A stretch of DNA of 64,000 nt from Vibrio nereis NBRC 15637 (GCF_001591105.1 NZ_BCUD01000003.1:62001-126000), one strand, 5' to 3'; shown: positions 9,153-18,732, numbered from the stretch's first letter. Made by a program: numbers and translations. Notes: generated from the sequence alone by a model not told the origin.

Positions 9153-9610
9153 AAGCGAAAGCCTAATCCAAATTCGACTTCCTGTTGCCACTCTTGGTAG
9201 TCAAGAGTGGCATGTAAATCTAAATTTTCAGTCAACCTTACGCGGCTGGAAACCTCCGCAGACAAGGCGGGTTCTTTCTTTTCATCCACGGTTTCTGAGC
9301 TGTAAGAGTGCAATGTACTTGCCAGTGAAACTCTTGGTGTTATTTGGTAGCTGACTCTGCTCAATAGCCCGGTTTCATTGGCTTTAGCGCTATTGTTGAC
9401 GCGTGCACCCACGTAAACATCAAGATTGTCGAATACGCTGTATGCGTACCCGCCATCCACTTTCCAAGTATCGAAATCTCGTTGGTCATTCTCGCTTGAA
9501 AGAAACACTTTGTGCGGAGAAGTTAGCTTTTGGGAAGGGAGCTTCGGAAGCTCTGTCGCGCATAAGGAACCAGCGAATAACACTGTTGAAAGGCAAAGAT
9601 ATCTTTTCAT
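9149..9610 (-). CDS. Small putative outer-membrane beta-barrel protein
   Basis: A 153-residue exported protein. It has a short signal peptide ([20 protein letters not shown], cleavage probably after CA). The rest has alternating hydrophobic/polar strands ([41 protein letters not shown]). It ends in an aromatic residue (GFRF), typical of barrels inserted by Bam. About 130 mature residues would allow roughly eight strands. Its stop codon shares bases with the stop of the converging RraA-like gene, and no terminator separates them. I do not recognise the family; substrate or role unknown. Confidence 0.72.
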   Translation of the reverse strand: MKRYLCLSTVLFAGSLCATELPKLPSQKLTSPHKVFLSSENDQRDFDTWKVDGGYAYSVFDNLDVYVGARVNNSAKANETGLLSRVSYQITPRVSLASTLHSYSSETVDEKKEPALSAEVSSRVRLTENLDLHATLDYQEWQQEVEFGLGFRF

Positions 9611-9750
9611 CCACTGTTCCTTATGATTATTTTATGCACTATAGGGTTAATTAAAGCATAAAACTTTTGGGTGGGGAGTTTTTATGTCGTAATCCGTGAT
9701 TCATTCACCTTCTAGCGTGTTATACCGTTCTGTATTTCTTTTATTTATGG

Positions 9751-9765
9751 AGGTATGTCATACCT
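9751..9765. repeat. Palindrome upstream of the thr leader
   Basis: AGGTATG-T-CATACCT is a perfect dyad with 7-base arms, 60-110 bases upstream of the candidate thrL starts. It is operator-like, but I cannot match it to a known regulator. Confidence 0.4.
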
Positions 9766-9824
9766 TGCTAGGTTAACTTTTTGAAAGTTTTAATTGACTC
9801 CTGCTCAAGAAATAGGTTAAACGT

Positions 9825-9941
9825 ATGGGTAAGCAAACACATAAGCGTATTAGATTTTTACTCATGCTCAATCACAGCCTAACCGTAATGACCACAACCA
9901 TTATTATTACCGACATCACACATGTTGGGGCAGGCTGCTAA
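9825..9941 (+). CDS. thrL: thr operon leader peptide
   Basis: A short ORF ending at TAA 9939-9941 with regulatory codons ACC ACA ACC ATT ATT ATT ACC GAC ATC ACA, that is five Thr and four Ile within ten codons. The tail reads GAGC, echoing the GAG end of E. coli ThrL. Three in-frame ATGs are possible (9825, 9864, 9888). I list 9825 because AGG lies 8 bases before it, giving 38 residues. A possible -35 (TTGACT, 9794) could put the RNA start later and favour 9864. Ribosome stalling at Thr/Ile codons controls the terminator at 9961. Confidence 0.75.
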   Translation: MGKQTHKRIRFLLMLNHSLTVMTTTIIITDITHVGAGC

Positions 9942-9960
9942 GCGAAAGAAATTCACAAAA

Positions 9961-9996
9961 AAGGCCTGTATCCAACAAGATACAGGCCTTTTTTTG
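9961..9996 (+). terminator. thr attenuator terminator
   Basis: Stem AAGGCCTGTATC (9961-9972), loop CAACAA, stem GATACAGGCCTT (9979-9990), then T's. CAGGC at 9931-9935, at the end of the leader ORF, is complementary to GCCTG at 9964-9968 inside the left arm, giving a mutually exclusive antiterminator. This is classic transcription attenuation of thrABC by charged tRNA-Thr and tRNA-Ile. Confidence 0.9.
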
Positions 9997-10025
9997 TACC
10001 TATTTATAAATATTTGGAGGAAGGG

Positions 10026-12485
10026 ATGCGAGTTTTAAAGTTTGGAGGCTCATCGTTAGCTGACGCAGATCGCTTTTTAAGAGCGGCAGATATCATCGCT
10101 AATAATGCTCAACAGGAAGAAGTAGCCGTTGTGCTATCAGCCCCAGGAAAAACGACCAATAAACTGGTTGCTGTTATTGATGCAGCATTAAAAACGGGTG
10201 ATGCAGAACTACAAATCGCAGAGTTGGAAGACTCGTTCCGCGATTTATTTCAAGATATTAAGCAAGTACTGCCAGAGCTAAATAGCACTGGCTATGATCA
10301 TCAGGTAAAAACCTCTCTTTCTCAACTTCGCCAGTTTGTACACGGTATCAATCTGCTAGGTATGTGCCCAGATAATGTCAACGCACGCATTATTAGCAAA
10401 GGTGAGCGTGTTTCTATTCAGCTAATGAAAGCGGTACTCGAAGCGAAAGGCCAGCCAGCGAGCCTAATTGACCCTATCGAATACCTATTTGCTCGTGGTG
10501 AACACTTGGAAGCGATGGTTGATGTTGATATTTCAACGCAAAACTTCCGCCATAAGCCGCTTCCTAAAGGCCACGTTAATATCATGCCTGGCTTTACTGC
10601 GGGTAATGAAAAAGGTGAATTGGTGACGTTGGGCCGCAATGGTTCCGATTATTCAGCTGCGGTTCTTGCCGCGTGTTTACGTGCAGATTGCTGTGAAATC
10701 TGGACAGACGTTGATGGCGTTTACAACTGCGATCCGCGTTTGGTTGATGATGCGCGCCTACTGAAATCCTTAAGCTACCAAGAAGCGATGGAGCTCTCCT
10801 ACTTTGGTGCATCGGTTCTGCATCCAAAAACCATCGCCCCGATTGCTCAGTTCCACATTCCTTGTTTGATCAAAAACAGCTTTAACCCACAAGGCGCAGG
10901 TACGTTGATCGGCCAAGATACTGGTGAAGATAACCTCGCTATCAAAGGCATCACTACCCTGAGTGACCTGACAATGGTGAACGTCTCTGGCCCGGGTATG
11001 AAAGGTATGGTGGGTATGGCAAGTCGCGTATTTGGCGCGATGTCTGCGGCGGGTGCCTCCATTGTCCTCATCACGCAATCATCTTCTGAATACAGCATCA
11101 GTTTTTGTATCGAATCTCAGGATAAGGCTCTGGCTGAACAAGCGCTGAGTGATACCTTCGAACTTGAGCTGAAAGATGGCTTGCTTGAGCCTGTTGAATT
11201 TATTGATGATGTTGCCATCGTTACGCTTGTCGGTGACGGTATGCGTACATCTCGCGGCGTGGCTTCGCAATTCTTCCTTTCTTTGGCACAAGTTAACGTG
11301 AACATTGTGGCAATTGCGCAAGGATCGTCAGAGCGAGCGATTTCAGCTGTGATCCCAGAAGATAAAATTTCTGAGGCGATCAAAGCATGTCACGAAAACC
11401 TCTTTAACTCGAAACACTTCCTTGATGTCTTTGTTGTTGGTGTGGGCGGCGTTGGCGGTGAGCTGATCGACCAAATTGAGCGCCAACAAGTGAAATTGGC
11501 TGAAAAAGGCATTGTGTTACGCGTATGTGGTTTAGCAAACAGCAAAGGATTGTTGCTGGATAGCCAAGGTTTACCGCTAGAGCATTGGCGTGACCGCATG
11601 AAAGATGCGACAGAAGAATTTAGCCTGGCGCGTTTGATCTCGTTAGTACAACGCAACCACATCATTAACCCAGTGCTGGTGGATTGTACTTCCAGTGAAG
11701 CGATTGCCAACCAATATGCCGACTTCCTTGCCGCGGGTTTCCACGTCGTCACACCAAACAAGAAAGCGAATACAGCGAGCATGGCGTACTATCACCAATT
11801 GCGTGATGTGGCACGAAGCTCTCGTCGTAAACTTATGTACGAAACAACGGTTGGTGCAGGCCTACCAGTTATCGAAAACCTACAGAACCTGATCTCAGCC
11901 GGCGATGAGCTTGAGCGATTCAGCGGTATTCTTTCGGGCTCACTCTCTTACATCTTCGGCAAGCTGGATGAAGGAATGACGCTGAGCGAAGCGACCAATA
12001 TTGCCAAAGAAAATGGCTTCACTGAACCGGATCCTCGTGATGATCTGTCGGGTATGGATGTGGCGCGTAAGCTTCTAATCTTGGCTCGCGAGGCTGGCAT
12101 GAATTTGGAACTGGAAGACGTGATCGTTGATCAAGCTCTGCCACCAGGTTTTGATGACTCTGGAAGTGTTGACGAGTTTATGGCTCGCCTTCCTGAAGCC
12201 GATGCTTACTTTAAAGAGCAGTCAGCTAAAGCGGCAGAAGAAGGTAAAGTATTGCGTTATGTTGGTGAAATCTCTGAAGGTCAGTGCCGTGTGAGCATAG
12301 CGGCAGTGGATGAGAACGATCCAATGTTTAAGATTAAAGACGGTGAAAACGCGTTAGCCTTCTACAGCCGATACTACCAGCCAATCCCGCTTGTATTGCG
12401 TGGCTATGGTGCAGGTACAGAGGTAACGGCAGCAGGTGTGTTCTCAGATGTGATGCGTACATTAGGTTGGAAATTAGGGGTATAA
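10026..12485 (+). CDS. thrA: Bifunctional aspartokinase I / homoserine dehydrogenase I
   Basis: An 819-residue enzyme for the first and third steps from aspartate to threonine. The aspartokinase domain starts [13 protein letters not shown] and covers about residues 1-300. A regulatory interface with paired ACT-like segments covers about 310-460 and binds threonine for feedback inhibition in the family. The homoserine dehydrogenase NAD(P) domain starts near 463 ([16 protein letters not shown]), with catalytic-domain motifs [17 protein letters not shown] and [16 protein letters not shown] 10026 is preferred over the TTG at 10014, because GGAGGAA lies directly upstream and overlaps the TTG reading. 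First gene of thrABC, controlled by the attenuator. Confidence 0.97.
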   Translation: MRVLKFGGSSLADADRFLRAADIIANNAQQEEVAVVLSAPGKTTNKLVAVIDAALKTGDAELQIAELEDSFRDLFQDIKQVLPELNSTGYDHQVKTSLSQLRQFVHGINLLGMCPDNVNARIISKGERVSIQLMKAVLEAKGQPASLIDPIEYLFARGEHLEAMVDVDISTQNFRHKPLPKGHVNIMPGFTAGNEKGELVTLGRNGSDYSAAVLAACLRADCCEIWTDVDGVYNCDPRLVDDARLLKSLSYQEAMELSYFGASVLHPKTIAPIAQFHIPCLIKNSFNPQGAGTLIGQDTGEDNLAIKGITTLSDLTMVNVSGPGMKGMVGMASRVFGAMSAAGASIVLITQSSSEYSISFCIESQDKALAEQALSDTFELELKDGLLEPVEFIDDVAIVTLVGDGMRTSRGVASQFFLSLAQVNVNIVAIAQGSSERAISAVIPEDKISEAIKACHENLFNSKHFLDVFVVGVGGVGGELIDQIERQQVKLAEKGIVLRVCGLANSKGLLLDSQGLPLEHWRDRMKDATEEFSLARLISLVQRNHIINPVLVDCTSSEAIANQYADFLAAGFHVVTPNKKANTASMAYYHQLRDVARSSRRKLMYETTVGAGLPVIENLQNLISAGDELERFSGILSGSLSYIFGKLDEGMTLSEATNIAKENGFTEPDPRDDLSGMDVARKLLILAREAGMNLELEDVIVDQALPPGFDDSGSVDEFMARLPEADAYFKEQSAKAAEEGKVLRYVGEISEGQCRVSIAAVDENDPMFKIKDGENALAFYSRYYQPIPLVLRGYGAGTEVTAAGVFSDVMRTLGWKLGV

Positions 12486-12502
12486 GCAGAATGAGTAGTG
12501 GT

Positions 12503-13459
12503 ATGGATGTGGTGGTTTATGCCCCAGCGTCAATCGGAAATGTCAGTGTAGGTTTTGATGTATTGGGGGCGGCAGTGTCCCCAATGGATGGCACCTTATT
12601 AGGCGATCGCGTGTTGGTGAAATCAGGCAATGCTCCGTTTGATCTTAAAACTGCGGGTAGCTTTGTCTCTAAGTTGCCGGATAACCCAAAAGAGAACATC
12701 GTTTACGATTGCTGGCAGGTGTTTGCGCGTGAGTTAGACAAAAAAGGTGTCGTACTGTTACCGGTGGAAGTCACGCTCGAAAAAAACATGCCCATTGGTT
12801 CTGGTTTAGGCTCCAGTGCATGCTCGATTGTTGCGGCTCTTGATGCACTAAACCGTTTCCATGGTCAGCCTCTTAATGAAATGGAACTGTTAGCCCTCAT
12901 GGGCGAAATGGAAGGCAAAATTTCCGGTGGTATTCACTACGATAATGTCGCGCCTTGCTATCTTGGTGGCTTGCAGTTAATGCTTGAAGAGTTAGGTATT
13001 ATTAGCCAGGAAGTGCCGTGTTTTGATGATTGGTACTGGGTAATGGCTTATCCGGGCATCAAAGTCTCGACGGCGGAAGCGCGTGAGATTTTACCATCTC
13101 AATATCGCCGACAGGATGTGATCGCACACGGTCGTCATTTAGCGGGCTTTATTCACGCTTGCCATTCTGGGCAACCAGAGCTTGCAGCCAAAATGATCAA
13201 AGACGTGATCGCAGAACCATATCGTGAGAAACTGCTTCCTGGCTTTGCTGAGGCTCGAAAATACGCAGCGACAGCAGGTGCATTAGCGACAGGGATCTCT
13301 GGTAGTGGCCCGACACTATTTAGCATTTGCAAAGAAAAAGACGTTGCAGAGCGAGTTGCTCGCTGGTTAGAAGAAAATTACGTACAAAATGAAGAAGGAT
13401 TTGTCCACGTTTGTCGTCTAGATAAACAGGGCTCGATCGTTACAGGAAGTGAGCTATGA
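12503..13459 (+). CDS. thrB: Homoserine kinase
   Basis: A 318-residue GHMP-family kinase phosphorylating homoserine with ATP. The phosphate-binding loop [12 protein letters not shown] (about residues 91-102) and the C-terminal GISGSGPT motif are intact. The ATG at 12503 gives the usual family N-terminus ([10 protein letters not shown]) and length. An in-frame ATG at 12491 would add four residues and has GGGG 10 bases before it, so it remains possible. It lies 17 bases after thrA and overlaps thrC by 4 bases (ATGA), indicating translational coupling. Confidence 0.96.
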   Translation: MDVVVYAPASIGNVSVGFDVLGAAVSPMDGTLLGDRVLVKSGNAPFDLKTAGSFVSKLPDNPKENIVYDCWQVFARELDKKGVVLLPVEVTLEKNMPIGSGLGSSACSIVAALDALNRFHGQPLNEMELLALMGEMEGKISGGIHYDNVAPCYLGGLQLMLEELGIISQEVPCFDDWYWVMAYPGIKVSTAEAREILPSQYRRQDVIAHGRHLAGFIHACHSGQPELAAKMIKDVIAEPYREKLLPGFAEARKYAATAGALATGISGSGPTLFSICKEKDVAERVARWLEENYVQNEEGFVHVCRLDKQGSIVTGSEL

Positions 13460-14739
13460 AGCTTTACAATATAAAAGAAAATGATGAACAAGTTTCCTTT
13501 GGCCAAGCCGTTCGCCAAGGGTTAGGTCGTAACCAAGGCCTATTTTTCCCATCGGAATTGCCTAAGTTTGAAGATATCGATGCGCTGCTAGCAGAAGATT
13601 TTGTGTCCCGTAGCACCAAGATCTTGTCTGCACTGATCGGTGACGAGCTGGCTGAAGACAAAGTCAACTCAATGGTTGATGCGGCGTTCCAGTTCCCTGC
13701 ACCAATTAATAAAGTGAAAGACGGCGTTTACGCGTTAGAGCTGTTCCACGGCCCAACGTTAGCATTCAAAGATTTTGGTGGCCGTTTTATGGCTCAATCT
13801 TTAGCGGCAGTTTCTGACGGTGGCAAAATCACTATTTTGACAGCGACTTCAGGCGATACTGGTGCTGCTGTTGCGCACGCTTTTTACGGTATGGAAGACA
13901 TTAACGTTGTTATCCTATACCCGAAAGGCAAGATCAGCCCGCTGCAAGAAAAACTGTTCTGTACACTTGGCAAGAACATTCACACTGTCGCGATCGACGG
14001 CGATTTCGATGCATGTCAGGCGTTAGTTAAGCAAGCATTTGACGATGCGGCACTGCGTGAAGAGATCGGTCTGAACTCGGCAAACTCAATCAACATCAGC
14101 CGTTTGATGGCGCAGATCTGCTACTACTTTGAAGCAGCTTCTCAAATGAGCAAAGCAGAGCGTGAGAATCTCGTCATCTCGGTACCAAGTGGCAACTTTG
14201 GCAACCTGACGGCGGGCCTACTGGCAAAAGCTCTCGGTCTGCCGATTAAGCGCTTTATCGCTGCAACGAACGCGAATGACACTGTGCCACGTTATCTGGA
14301 AACGGGTCAGTGGGATCCAAAACCAACCGTCGCAACAACATCAAACGCAATGGATGTTAGCCAACCAAACAACTGGCCGCGTATTGAAGAGCTATGCCGC
14401 GTCAAAGAGTGGGGCCTAGAAACTCTAGGTAAAGGGGCGGTAACGGACGCGCAAAGCGCTGAATCAGTCAAAGCACTTTACGATCAAGGTTACCTATGCG
14501 AACCACATGGTGCGATTGCGTATCGCGTACTTGAAGAGCAACTGCAAGAAGGTGAGACTGGTCTGTTCTTGTGTACCGCTCACCCAGCCAAGTTCAAAGA
14601 AGTGGTGGATGAGATCTTAGAATCTGACATCGATTTGCCAGCACCACTGGCGAAACATGCAGTAATGGATTTGCTTTCTGAAGATTTGGATAATAACTTC
14701 GACGCGCTAAAAGAAGTTTTACGTCGTGTTCAGAAATAA
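13456..14739 (+). CDS. thrC: Threonine synthase
   Basis: A 427-residue PLP enzyme converting O-phosphohomoserine to threonine, the last step of the pathway. The PLP lysine lies in [17 protein letters not shown] (about residue 107). The [15 protein letters not shown] and [12 protein letters not shown] segments bind substrate and cofactor phosphate. The length matches E. coli ThrC (428). The start overlaps the thrB stop (ATGA). It is the last gene of the operon and is followed by a bidirectional terminator. Confidence 0.97.
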   Translation: MKLYNIKENDEQVSFGQAVRQGLGRNQGLFFPSELPKFEDIDALLAEDFVSRSTKILSALIGDELAEDKVNSMVDAAFQFPAPINKVKDGVYALELFHGPTLAFKDFGGRFMAQSLAAVSDGGKITILTATSGDTGAAVAHAFYGMEDINVVILYPKGKISPLQEKLFCTLGKNIHTVAIDGDFDACQALVKQAFDDAALREEIGLNSANSINISRLMAQICYYFEAASQMSKAERENLVISVPSGNFGNLTAGLLAKALGLPIKRFIAATNANDTVPRYLETGQWDPKPTVATTSNAMDVSQPNNWPRIEELCRVKEWGLETLGKGAVTDAQSAESVKALYDQGYLCEPHGAIAYRVLEEQLQEGETGLFLCTAHPAKFKEVVDEILESDIDLPAPLAKHAVMDLLSEDLDNNFDALKEVLRRVQK

Positions 14740-14753
14740 GTTGTTCCCATATT

Positions 14754-14783
14754 AAAAAAGGTCGCTCATGCGACCATTTTTTG
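14754..14783. terminator. Bidirectional terminator between thrC and the TRIC gene
   Basis: Stem GGTCGC (14760-14765), loop TCAT, stem GCGACC (14770-14775), with an A run before and a T run after. It can therefore stop both the thr operon and the converging minus-strand gene. Confidence 0.88.
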
Positions 14784-14800
14784 ATTTTTGGTATTTTTTC

Positions 14801-15421
14801 CTATCGATTGATAGCGAAGGTAGGCAAAGACAAGTGCCAACGTATTGCTCCTAATCGAATCAGTAAGGTCGCAAATATACCCGCTAAAAAAGCGGTGTTG
14901 CTATCTTGGCCAATCGACAACGCGGTTGTCTGGAATACGCCACCTATAATACATGCGGTGGCGTACACCTCACTTCTAAGAACCATTGGAACTTCGCGAG
15001 CGAGGACATCGCGAATAATGCCACCCCCGCAGCCTGTAATCACGCCCATGATGATCGCAACCAGTGCGGAGTCTTGATAAGACATCGCTTTGTCTACGCC
15101 GATGCCAACAAAGACAGCGAGCCCAATCGCATCACACACAGGAAGAATCCACCATGGCAGACGTTTTGGTCGTCTGATGATGACCATAGTGGCGAGACAG
15201 GTGAGCAGTATCACCCAAAGATAATTGGTGTCTGTTATCCAAAATACAGGAGTAGCACCGAGCGCCATATCGCGGATGGTTCCCCCACCAATTGCCGTCA
15301 CGCTGCCTAAAACGGCAACCCCAAATGGATCCATCTTTAGCCTGCCCGCCAGCAGAACCCCAGAAATGGCGAAAATTGCAGTCCCAAATAGGTCTATGCT
15401 ATAGAGCAGCATTGAGTCCAT
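14801..15421 (-). CDS. TRIC-family cation channel (UPF0126/YadS-like)
   Basis: A 206-residue integral membrane protein with seven hydrophobic segments. It has the internal two-fold repeat typical of UPF0126/TRIC proteins: GGGTIRDMALG near residue 46 and GGGIIRDVLARE near residue 131. The glycine-rich IRD motifs lie in the kinked pore helices. Bacterial members form homotrimeric monovalent-cation channels; the role here is unknown. It is monocistronic on the minus strand, downstream of btuF with a 71-base gap. An in-frame ATG at 15412 is an alternative start. Confidence 0.9.
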   Translation of the reverse strand: MDSMLLYSIDLFGTAIFAISGVLLAGRLKMDPFGVAVLGSVTAIGGGTIRDMALGATPVFWITDTNYLWVILLTCLATMVIIRRPKRLPWWILPVCDAIGLAVFVGIGVDKAMSYQDSALVAIIMGVITGCGGGIIRDVLAREVPMVLRSEVYATACIIGGVFQTTALSIGQDSNTAFLAGIFATLLIRLGAIRWHLSLPTFAINR

Positions 15422-15453
15422 GTTGCTAAAATCTCATACAAAATTAATAAATA

Positions 15454-15473
15454 GAACACTTACAAAGGTGTTC
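15454..15473 (-). terminator. Possible weak terminator after btuF
   Basis: GAACAC (15454-15459) and GTGTTC (15468-15473) form a six-pair stem with an 8-base loop. On the minus strand it is followed by an AT-rich, T-containing tail. It is weak, so some read-through into the TRIC gene is likely. Confidence 0.4.
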
Positions 15474-15492
15474 GAGCTAATGTACTCAATCG

Positions 15493-16314
15493 TTAACGGT
15501 TTTGTCTAACTGTTTCTAAATGGTTGCACACTTGTTCTATTGCAAGCAGGGTTCTTGGTGTGGGCCGGTTGAGCCAGTCAGAATTAAGCTGCCAGATATA
15601 TCCATCTTTAACCGCTGAAAGTTGCTCTGACCAGTCTTGCCACATGTTGCCGTTTTTTATCGCGTGTTCTGAGGTAAAAATAACTTCGGGCTGTTTAACA
15701 ATGACTTGCTCTGCGCTCACTTGAGGGTAGGGAGCCGAACTCTGCTCAAATATATTGACGCCGCCACAAAAGCTGAATACTTCACTTGGCCAATTATTTT
15801 GTGCCACGGTGATGATTGGCTGCTCACTCAACTGATAGAAATAACGGACTGGAATCTCAGTATGGTATTTTGCTTTGAGCGCTTGCAGTGACTGTCTAAA
15901 TTTCTTTGCTGAGCTTTCCCCCACACTAGGGTCGTCTGCGTACTGACTGAGCCGTTCAATATTCGCCGCAATATCATTTAAGGAACTCGAATGAGAGTAG
16001 TAAATATTGAGGCCAAATTGCTTTAGTTTCTCTATCTCTCTGGCCGGGTTCCCTGAAGGCCACGCCAAAATCAAGTCGGGCTGAAGAGCGATGATACGCT
16101 CTATTTTTATTCCTTGGTAATTGGCGACTTTCTCTATTTGGGTTGCCGCGGGTGGATAGTCACTGTGCTCACTGACCGCCACAAGTTTATCGCCTAAACC
16201 TGCGGCAAAAGCAATTTCGGTCGCATGTGGTGCCAAGCTAACAATACGCTCGGCGGGTTTAGATATCGCACTGCATGGCAAGAGTGCCGCCAATAGGTAA
16301 AACAGTTTTCTCAT
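15493..16314 (-). CDS. btuF: Vitamin B12 ABC transporter substrate-binding protein BtuF
   Basis: A 273-residue periplasmic protein with signal peptide MRKLFYLLAALLPCSAISKP. The helical-backbone-metal-receptor fold starts at RIVSLAPHATEIAFAAG, and HSDYPPAA and NWPSEVFSFCGGVNIF match BtuF. It captures cobalamin and cobinamide delivered by BtuB/TonB for the BtuCD importer; btuC and btuD are not in the window. Its ATG (16314) directly follows the cbiB stop codon, so the two are translationally coupled. Third gene of mtnN-cbiB-btuF. Confidence 0.93.
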   Translation of the reverse strand: MRKLFYLLAALLPCSAISKPAERIVSLAPHATEIAFAAGLGDKLVAVSEHSDYPPAATQIEKVANYQGIKIERIIALQPDLILAWPSGNPAREIEKLKQFGLNIYYSHSSSLNDIAANIERLSQYADDPSVGESSAKKFRQSLQALKAKYHTEIPVRYFYQLSEQPIITVAQNNWPSEVFSFCGGVNIFEQSSAPYPQVSAEQVIVKQPEVIFTSEHAIKNGNMWQDWSEQLSAVKDGYIWQLNSDWLNRPTPRTLLAIEQVCNHLETVRQNR

Positions 16315-17268
16315 CTATATTCCTTGATAGATCGCAGCCATAATGAGGCTTTGGATTAGGATCCAAGCTAATATGCGCCACGCTAACAGCTTTTGAACCT
16401 GCGCGAGGTGCAATGCCGAAGGTGCAATGCGTCCGCCGAGCTTGGCTCTGACCGCTTTTTTCCCTTCGTAGATGGCCGGTCCACCAAGAGATAACTCAAG
16501 TTTTGCCCCCACTGCGACCAGTAACCAGGAAGGTCCGGGCAGTGGCCATGAACTGGCTTGCTGTTTGATTAGCGAGAATACGACATGCGTTTTGTGGCCT
16601 ACAGCAACCATTATCGCGAACAGTCTGAGCGGAATAATCTCCAGCGTGGCAACCAATCGTGTAGCTGGTAAACCAAATGGCGAAAAGCGCTCACGAGAAG
16701 GAGACCAAGCTCGTGCTAATTCCACAGCCATGCGATAGGCGAAAGCCGCGGTGCCCCCACCAATAGCGAACCAAAAGAGAACGGCAATCACGTTTCGTCC
16801 GTACGACATGATCAGTGTTTCGGCCCCTGCTTTGCCAAGACCGAGCGGGGAGAGTGATTCCGTTGAGCGATTAACGATAGGTTGCAGTAAGAGCTTGGCT
16901 TGCTGTTTGTCTTCACGAGCGAGCGCTGCAATAAACTGAGCCGTAAATTTATCCGTGTTACGCCAGTCAATCGCTAGGAGCAGGAAAGCTAGCTCGAAAA
17001 GCTGCGGCTGCCAAACTAACGGCTTTAATGCGATGAGTACCGCCAGTAGCGGTAGCATCATCAGCAAAAACGCGAGCGTGCCGGAGAGTAGGCTCTGTGA
17101 ATAGCTGGTATTATTATTGACCTTGTCAGCTAACAGTTTTGCAAACTGCCGCCAAAGCATGGCTGGGTGTGCTTCGCGTGGAAAAGGAAGTAAAAAGTGA
17201 CATAACAGCGCACCCCATAAAGTTAGGAGTGCGCCGTTTGAATAGAGTTGGTTGAACAGATCTTCCAT
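16315..17268 (-). CDS. cbiB: CobD/CbiB family protein (adenosylcobinamide-phosphate synthase type)
   Basis: A 317-residue inner-membrane protein of the CobD/CbiB family. Members attach the aminopropanol linker to the corrin ring during cobalamin assembly or salvage. Several hydrophobic segments are seen (about residues 10-28, 60-82, 155-180, 295-315). The region around PGPSWLLVAVGAKLELSLGGPA and YEGKKAVRAKLG matches the family's C-terminal part. Weaker conservation than in enteric CbiB leaves specificity uncertain. It sits 14 bases after mtnN and abuts btuF. In a species without de novo corrin synthesis its role would be salvage of imported cobinamide (inference). Confidence 0.82.
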   Translation of the reverse strand: MEDLFNQLYSNGALLTLWGALLCHFLLPFPREAHPAMLWRQFAKLLADKVNNNTSYSQSLLSGTLAFLLMMLPLLAVLIALKPLVWQPQLFELAFLLLAIDWRNTDKFTAQFIAALAREDKQQAKLLLQPIVNRSTESLSPLGLGKAGAETLIMSYGRNVIAVLFWFAIGGGTAAFAYRMAVELARAWSPSRERFSPFGLPATRLVATLEIIPLRLFAIMVAVGHKTHVVFSLIKQQASSWPLPGPSWLLVAVGAKLELSLGGPAIYEGKKAVRAKLGGRIAPSALHLAQVQKLLAWRILAWILIQSLIMAAIYQGI

Positions 17269-17282
17269 GATGTATGTTCAGC

Positions 17283-17978
17283 TTATTTCAATAGCTCAAC
17301 CATTTTGAAGACCATTTCTGAAGAGCTTTTCGCTGCAAGCGGCAAGAACTCTTCAAAGCTCATTGGAGATTCTTTGTCAGCAACGTCAGAAATAGCGCGT
17401 ACGACAACAAACGGTACGTTGAACTGGTGACAAGTTTGCGCAATCGCTGAGGCTTCCATTTCTACCGCAATAACGGATGGGAAGTGCGTGCGGATAAATG
17501 CTTGGCGCTCTGCGGTACATACAAAAGCATCGCCGGTACAGATTAGGCCACGTACCGCGTGTTTATCTTCCATTTGCTCGAGTGCTTTTTCTGCCACATC
17601 CATAAGTTTTGCGTCTGCGATGAACGCTGCTGGTTGTTGCGCCATTTGTCCCATTTCGTAGCCAAATGCGGTCACGTCCGCATCGTGGTGACGGACTTCA
17701 GTGGAAATCACTACGTCACCCAGGTTCAAGCTAGAATCGAAGCCGCCTGCTGAACCTGTGTTGATCACAACATCGGGTTGGTATTCATCAAGCAGAATCG
17801 TCGTACCAATCGCGGCGGCGACTTTACCAATACCTGATTGAAGCAGAACAACATCTACACCGTTAAGTTGACCAGAGAAGAAAGTACAGCCTGCTTTGGT
17901 GACTGTCTGACAGTTTTCAATAGCTTGTTTAAGGATGGAAACTTCTTGTTCCATTGCACCGATGATGCCGATTTTCAT
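17283..17978 (-). CDS. mtnN: 5'-methylthioadenosine/S-adenosylhomocysteine nucleosidase
   Basis: A 231-residue cytosolic hydrolase that removes adenine from SAH, methylthioadenosine and 5'-deoxyadenosine. It yields S-ribosylhomocysteine, the LuxS substrate for AI-2. Family marks: [17 protein letters not shown] at the N-terminus with the acid/base Glu12, [10 protein letters not shown], and near the C-terminus [15 protein letters not shown] and RAISDVAD, with the catalytic Asp. Length matches E. coli MtnN (232). First gene of the minus-strand operon with cbiB and btuF, transcribed away from rpsO. Confidence 0.97.
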   Translation of the reverse strand: MKIGIIGAMEQEVSILKQAIENCQTVTKAGCTFFSGQLNGVDVVLLQSGIGKVAAAIGTTILLDEYQPDVVINTGSAGGFDSSLNLGDVVISTEVRHHDADVTAFGYEMGQMAQQPAAFIADAKLMDVAEKALEQMEDKHAVRGLICTGDAFVCTAERQAFIRTHFPSVIAVEMEASAIAQTCHQFNVPFVVVRAISDVADKESPMSFEEFLPLAAKSSSEMVFKMVELLK

Positions 17979-18061
17979 AGTGAATCCTGTATGTTCAATT
18001 AGGTATATAATTTAGGTCGCTAAGTGTACCAGAAATCAAATAAGTTCCTAGAAAATACCTA

Positions 18062-18090
18062 TTGCTTAAGCCCTATACATCCCATATAAT
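18062..18090 (+). promoter_or_regulatory. Predicted sigma70 promoter of rpsO
   Basis: TTGCTT (18062-18067), 17-base spacer, TATAAT (18085-18090): a perfect -10 at ideal spacing, about 75 bases before the rpsO start. It is needed here because rpsO is not preceded by truB as in E. coli. Confidence 0.75.
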
Positions 18091-18163
18091 CCGCGCTTCG
18101 CGTAGTGGCTGAATCAGAGATTGGCTGCTACAACTTTAAACCTACTCTTATTAGGAGAGAATT

Positions 18164-18433
18164 ATGTCTCTGAATGCAGAAACTAAAGCAGCAATCGTTG
18201 CAGAATACGCACAAGGCGAAGGCGACACTGGTTCACCAGAAGTTCAAGTAGCTCTACTTACAGCTTCTATCAACCACCTACAAGGTCACTTCAAAGCACA
18301 CAAAGGCGATCACCACAGCCGTCGTGGTCTTCTACGTATGGTTTCTCGTCGTCGTAAGCTTCTAGATTACCTAAAAGGTAAAAACCTAGCTCGCTACCAA
18401 GACCTAATCAAACGTCTAGGCCTACGTCGCTAA
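18164..18433 (+). CDS. rpsO: 30S ribosomal protein S15
   Basis: An 89-residue primary 16S rRNA-binding protein that organises the central domain of the small subunit. The sequence is canonical ([44 protein letters not shown]). Strong codon bias marks high expression. The ATG at 18164 follows TTAGGAGAG. A good promoter lies upstream, and a terminator separates it from pnp. In E. coli S15 represses its own translation through a leader pseudoknot; I did not resolve such a fold here. The truB gene that normally precedes it is 17 kb downstream. Confidence 0.98.
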   Translation: MSLNAETKAAIVAEYAQGEGDTGSPEVQVALLTASINHLQGHFKAHKGDHHSRRGLLRMVSRRRKLLDYLKGKNLARYQDLIKRLGLRR

Positions 18434-18458
18434 TCAGCGACTGCATAGCAGTTTGTCT

Positions 18459-18484
18459 AAAAAGGGGCTTTATGCCCCTTTTTT
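18459..18484 (+). terminator. Terminator after rpsO
   Basis: Stem AAAAGGGGC / GCCCCTTTT (about 18460-18482), loop TTTAT, and T run. Read-through would supply part of pnp expression. Confidence 0.88.
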
Positions 18485-18568
18485 GTTGGCTAAATTTAGC
18501 CAAATGCCTATCTTCCCGTTATACTACGCACGACTAAATCCCAATTCTTGGGGTTTTCATTAAAAAAA

Positions 18569-18672
18569 ACTCATTGCATTACAGTCAACCTCGTCGACCA
18601 AAAGGTCGCGACTATTAAAAAGAAATTTAGCGAAGTTTCTTTTCACTAGTCGCGATTCGTAATGCCTTGAGT
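18569..18672 (+). promoter_or_regulatory. pnp leader RNA: nested RNase III-type hairpins
   Basis: Outer arms ACTCATTGCATTAC (18569-18582) and GTAATGCCTTGAGT (18659-18672) pair with two mismatches. Inner arms TCGCGACTA (18606-18614) and TAGTCGCGA (18647-18655) pair perfectly. A further A/T-rich stem lies around AAGAAA...TTTCTT. A small competing hairpin CGACC-AAAA-GGTCG lies at 18594-18608. In E. coli, RNase III cuts such a structure and PNPase then destabilises its own mRNA. Confidence 0.75.
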
Positions 18673-18732
18673 GTTAATTAACACACTCTAATCTCTCGCT
18701 TGTTTTAGGGAGCTTAGAAACAAGGAATAACA

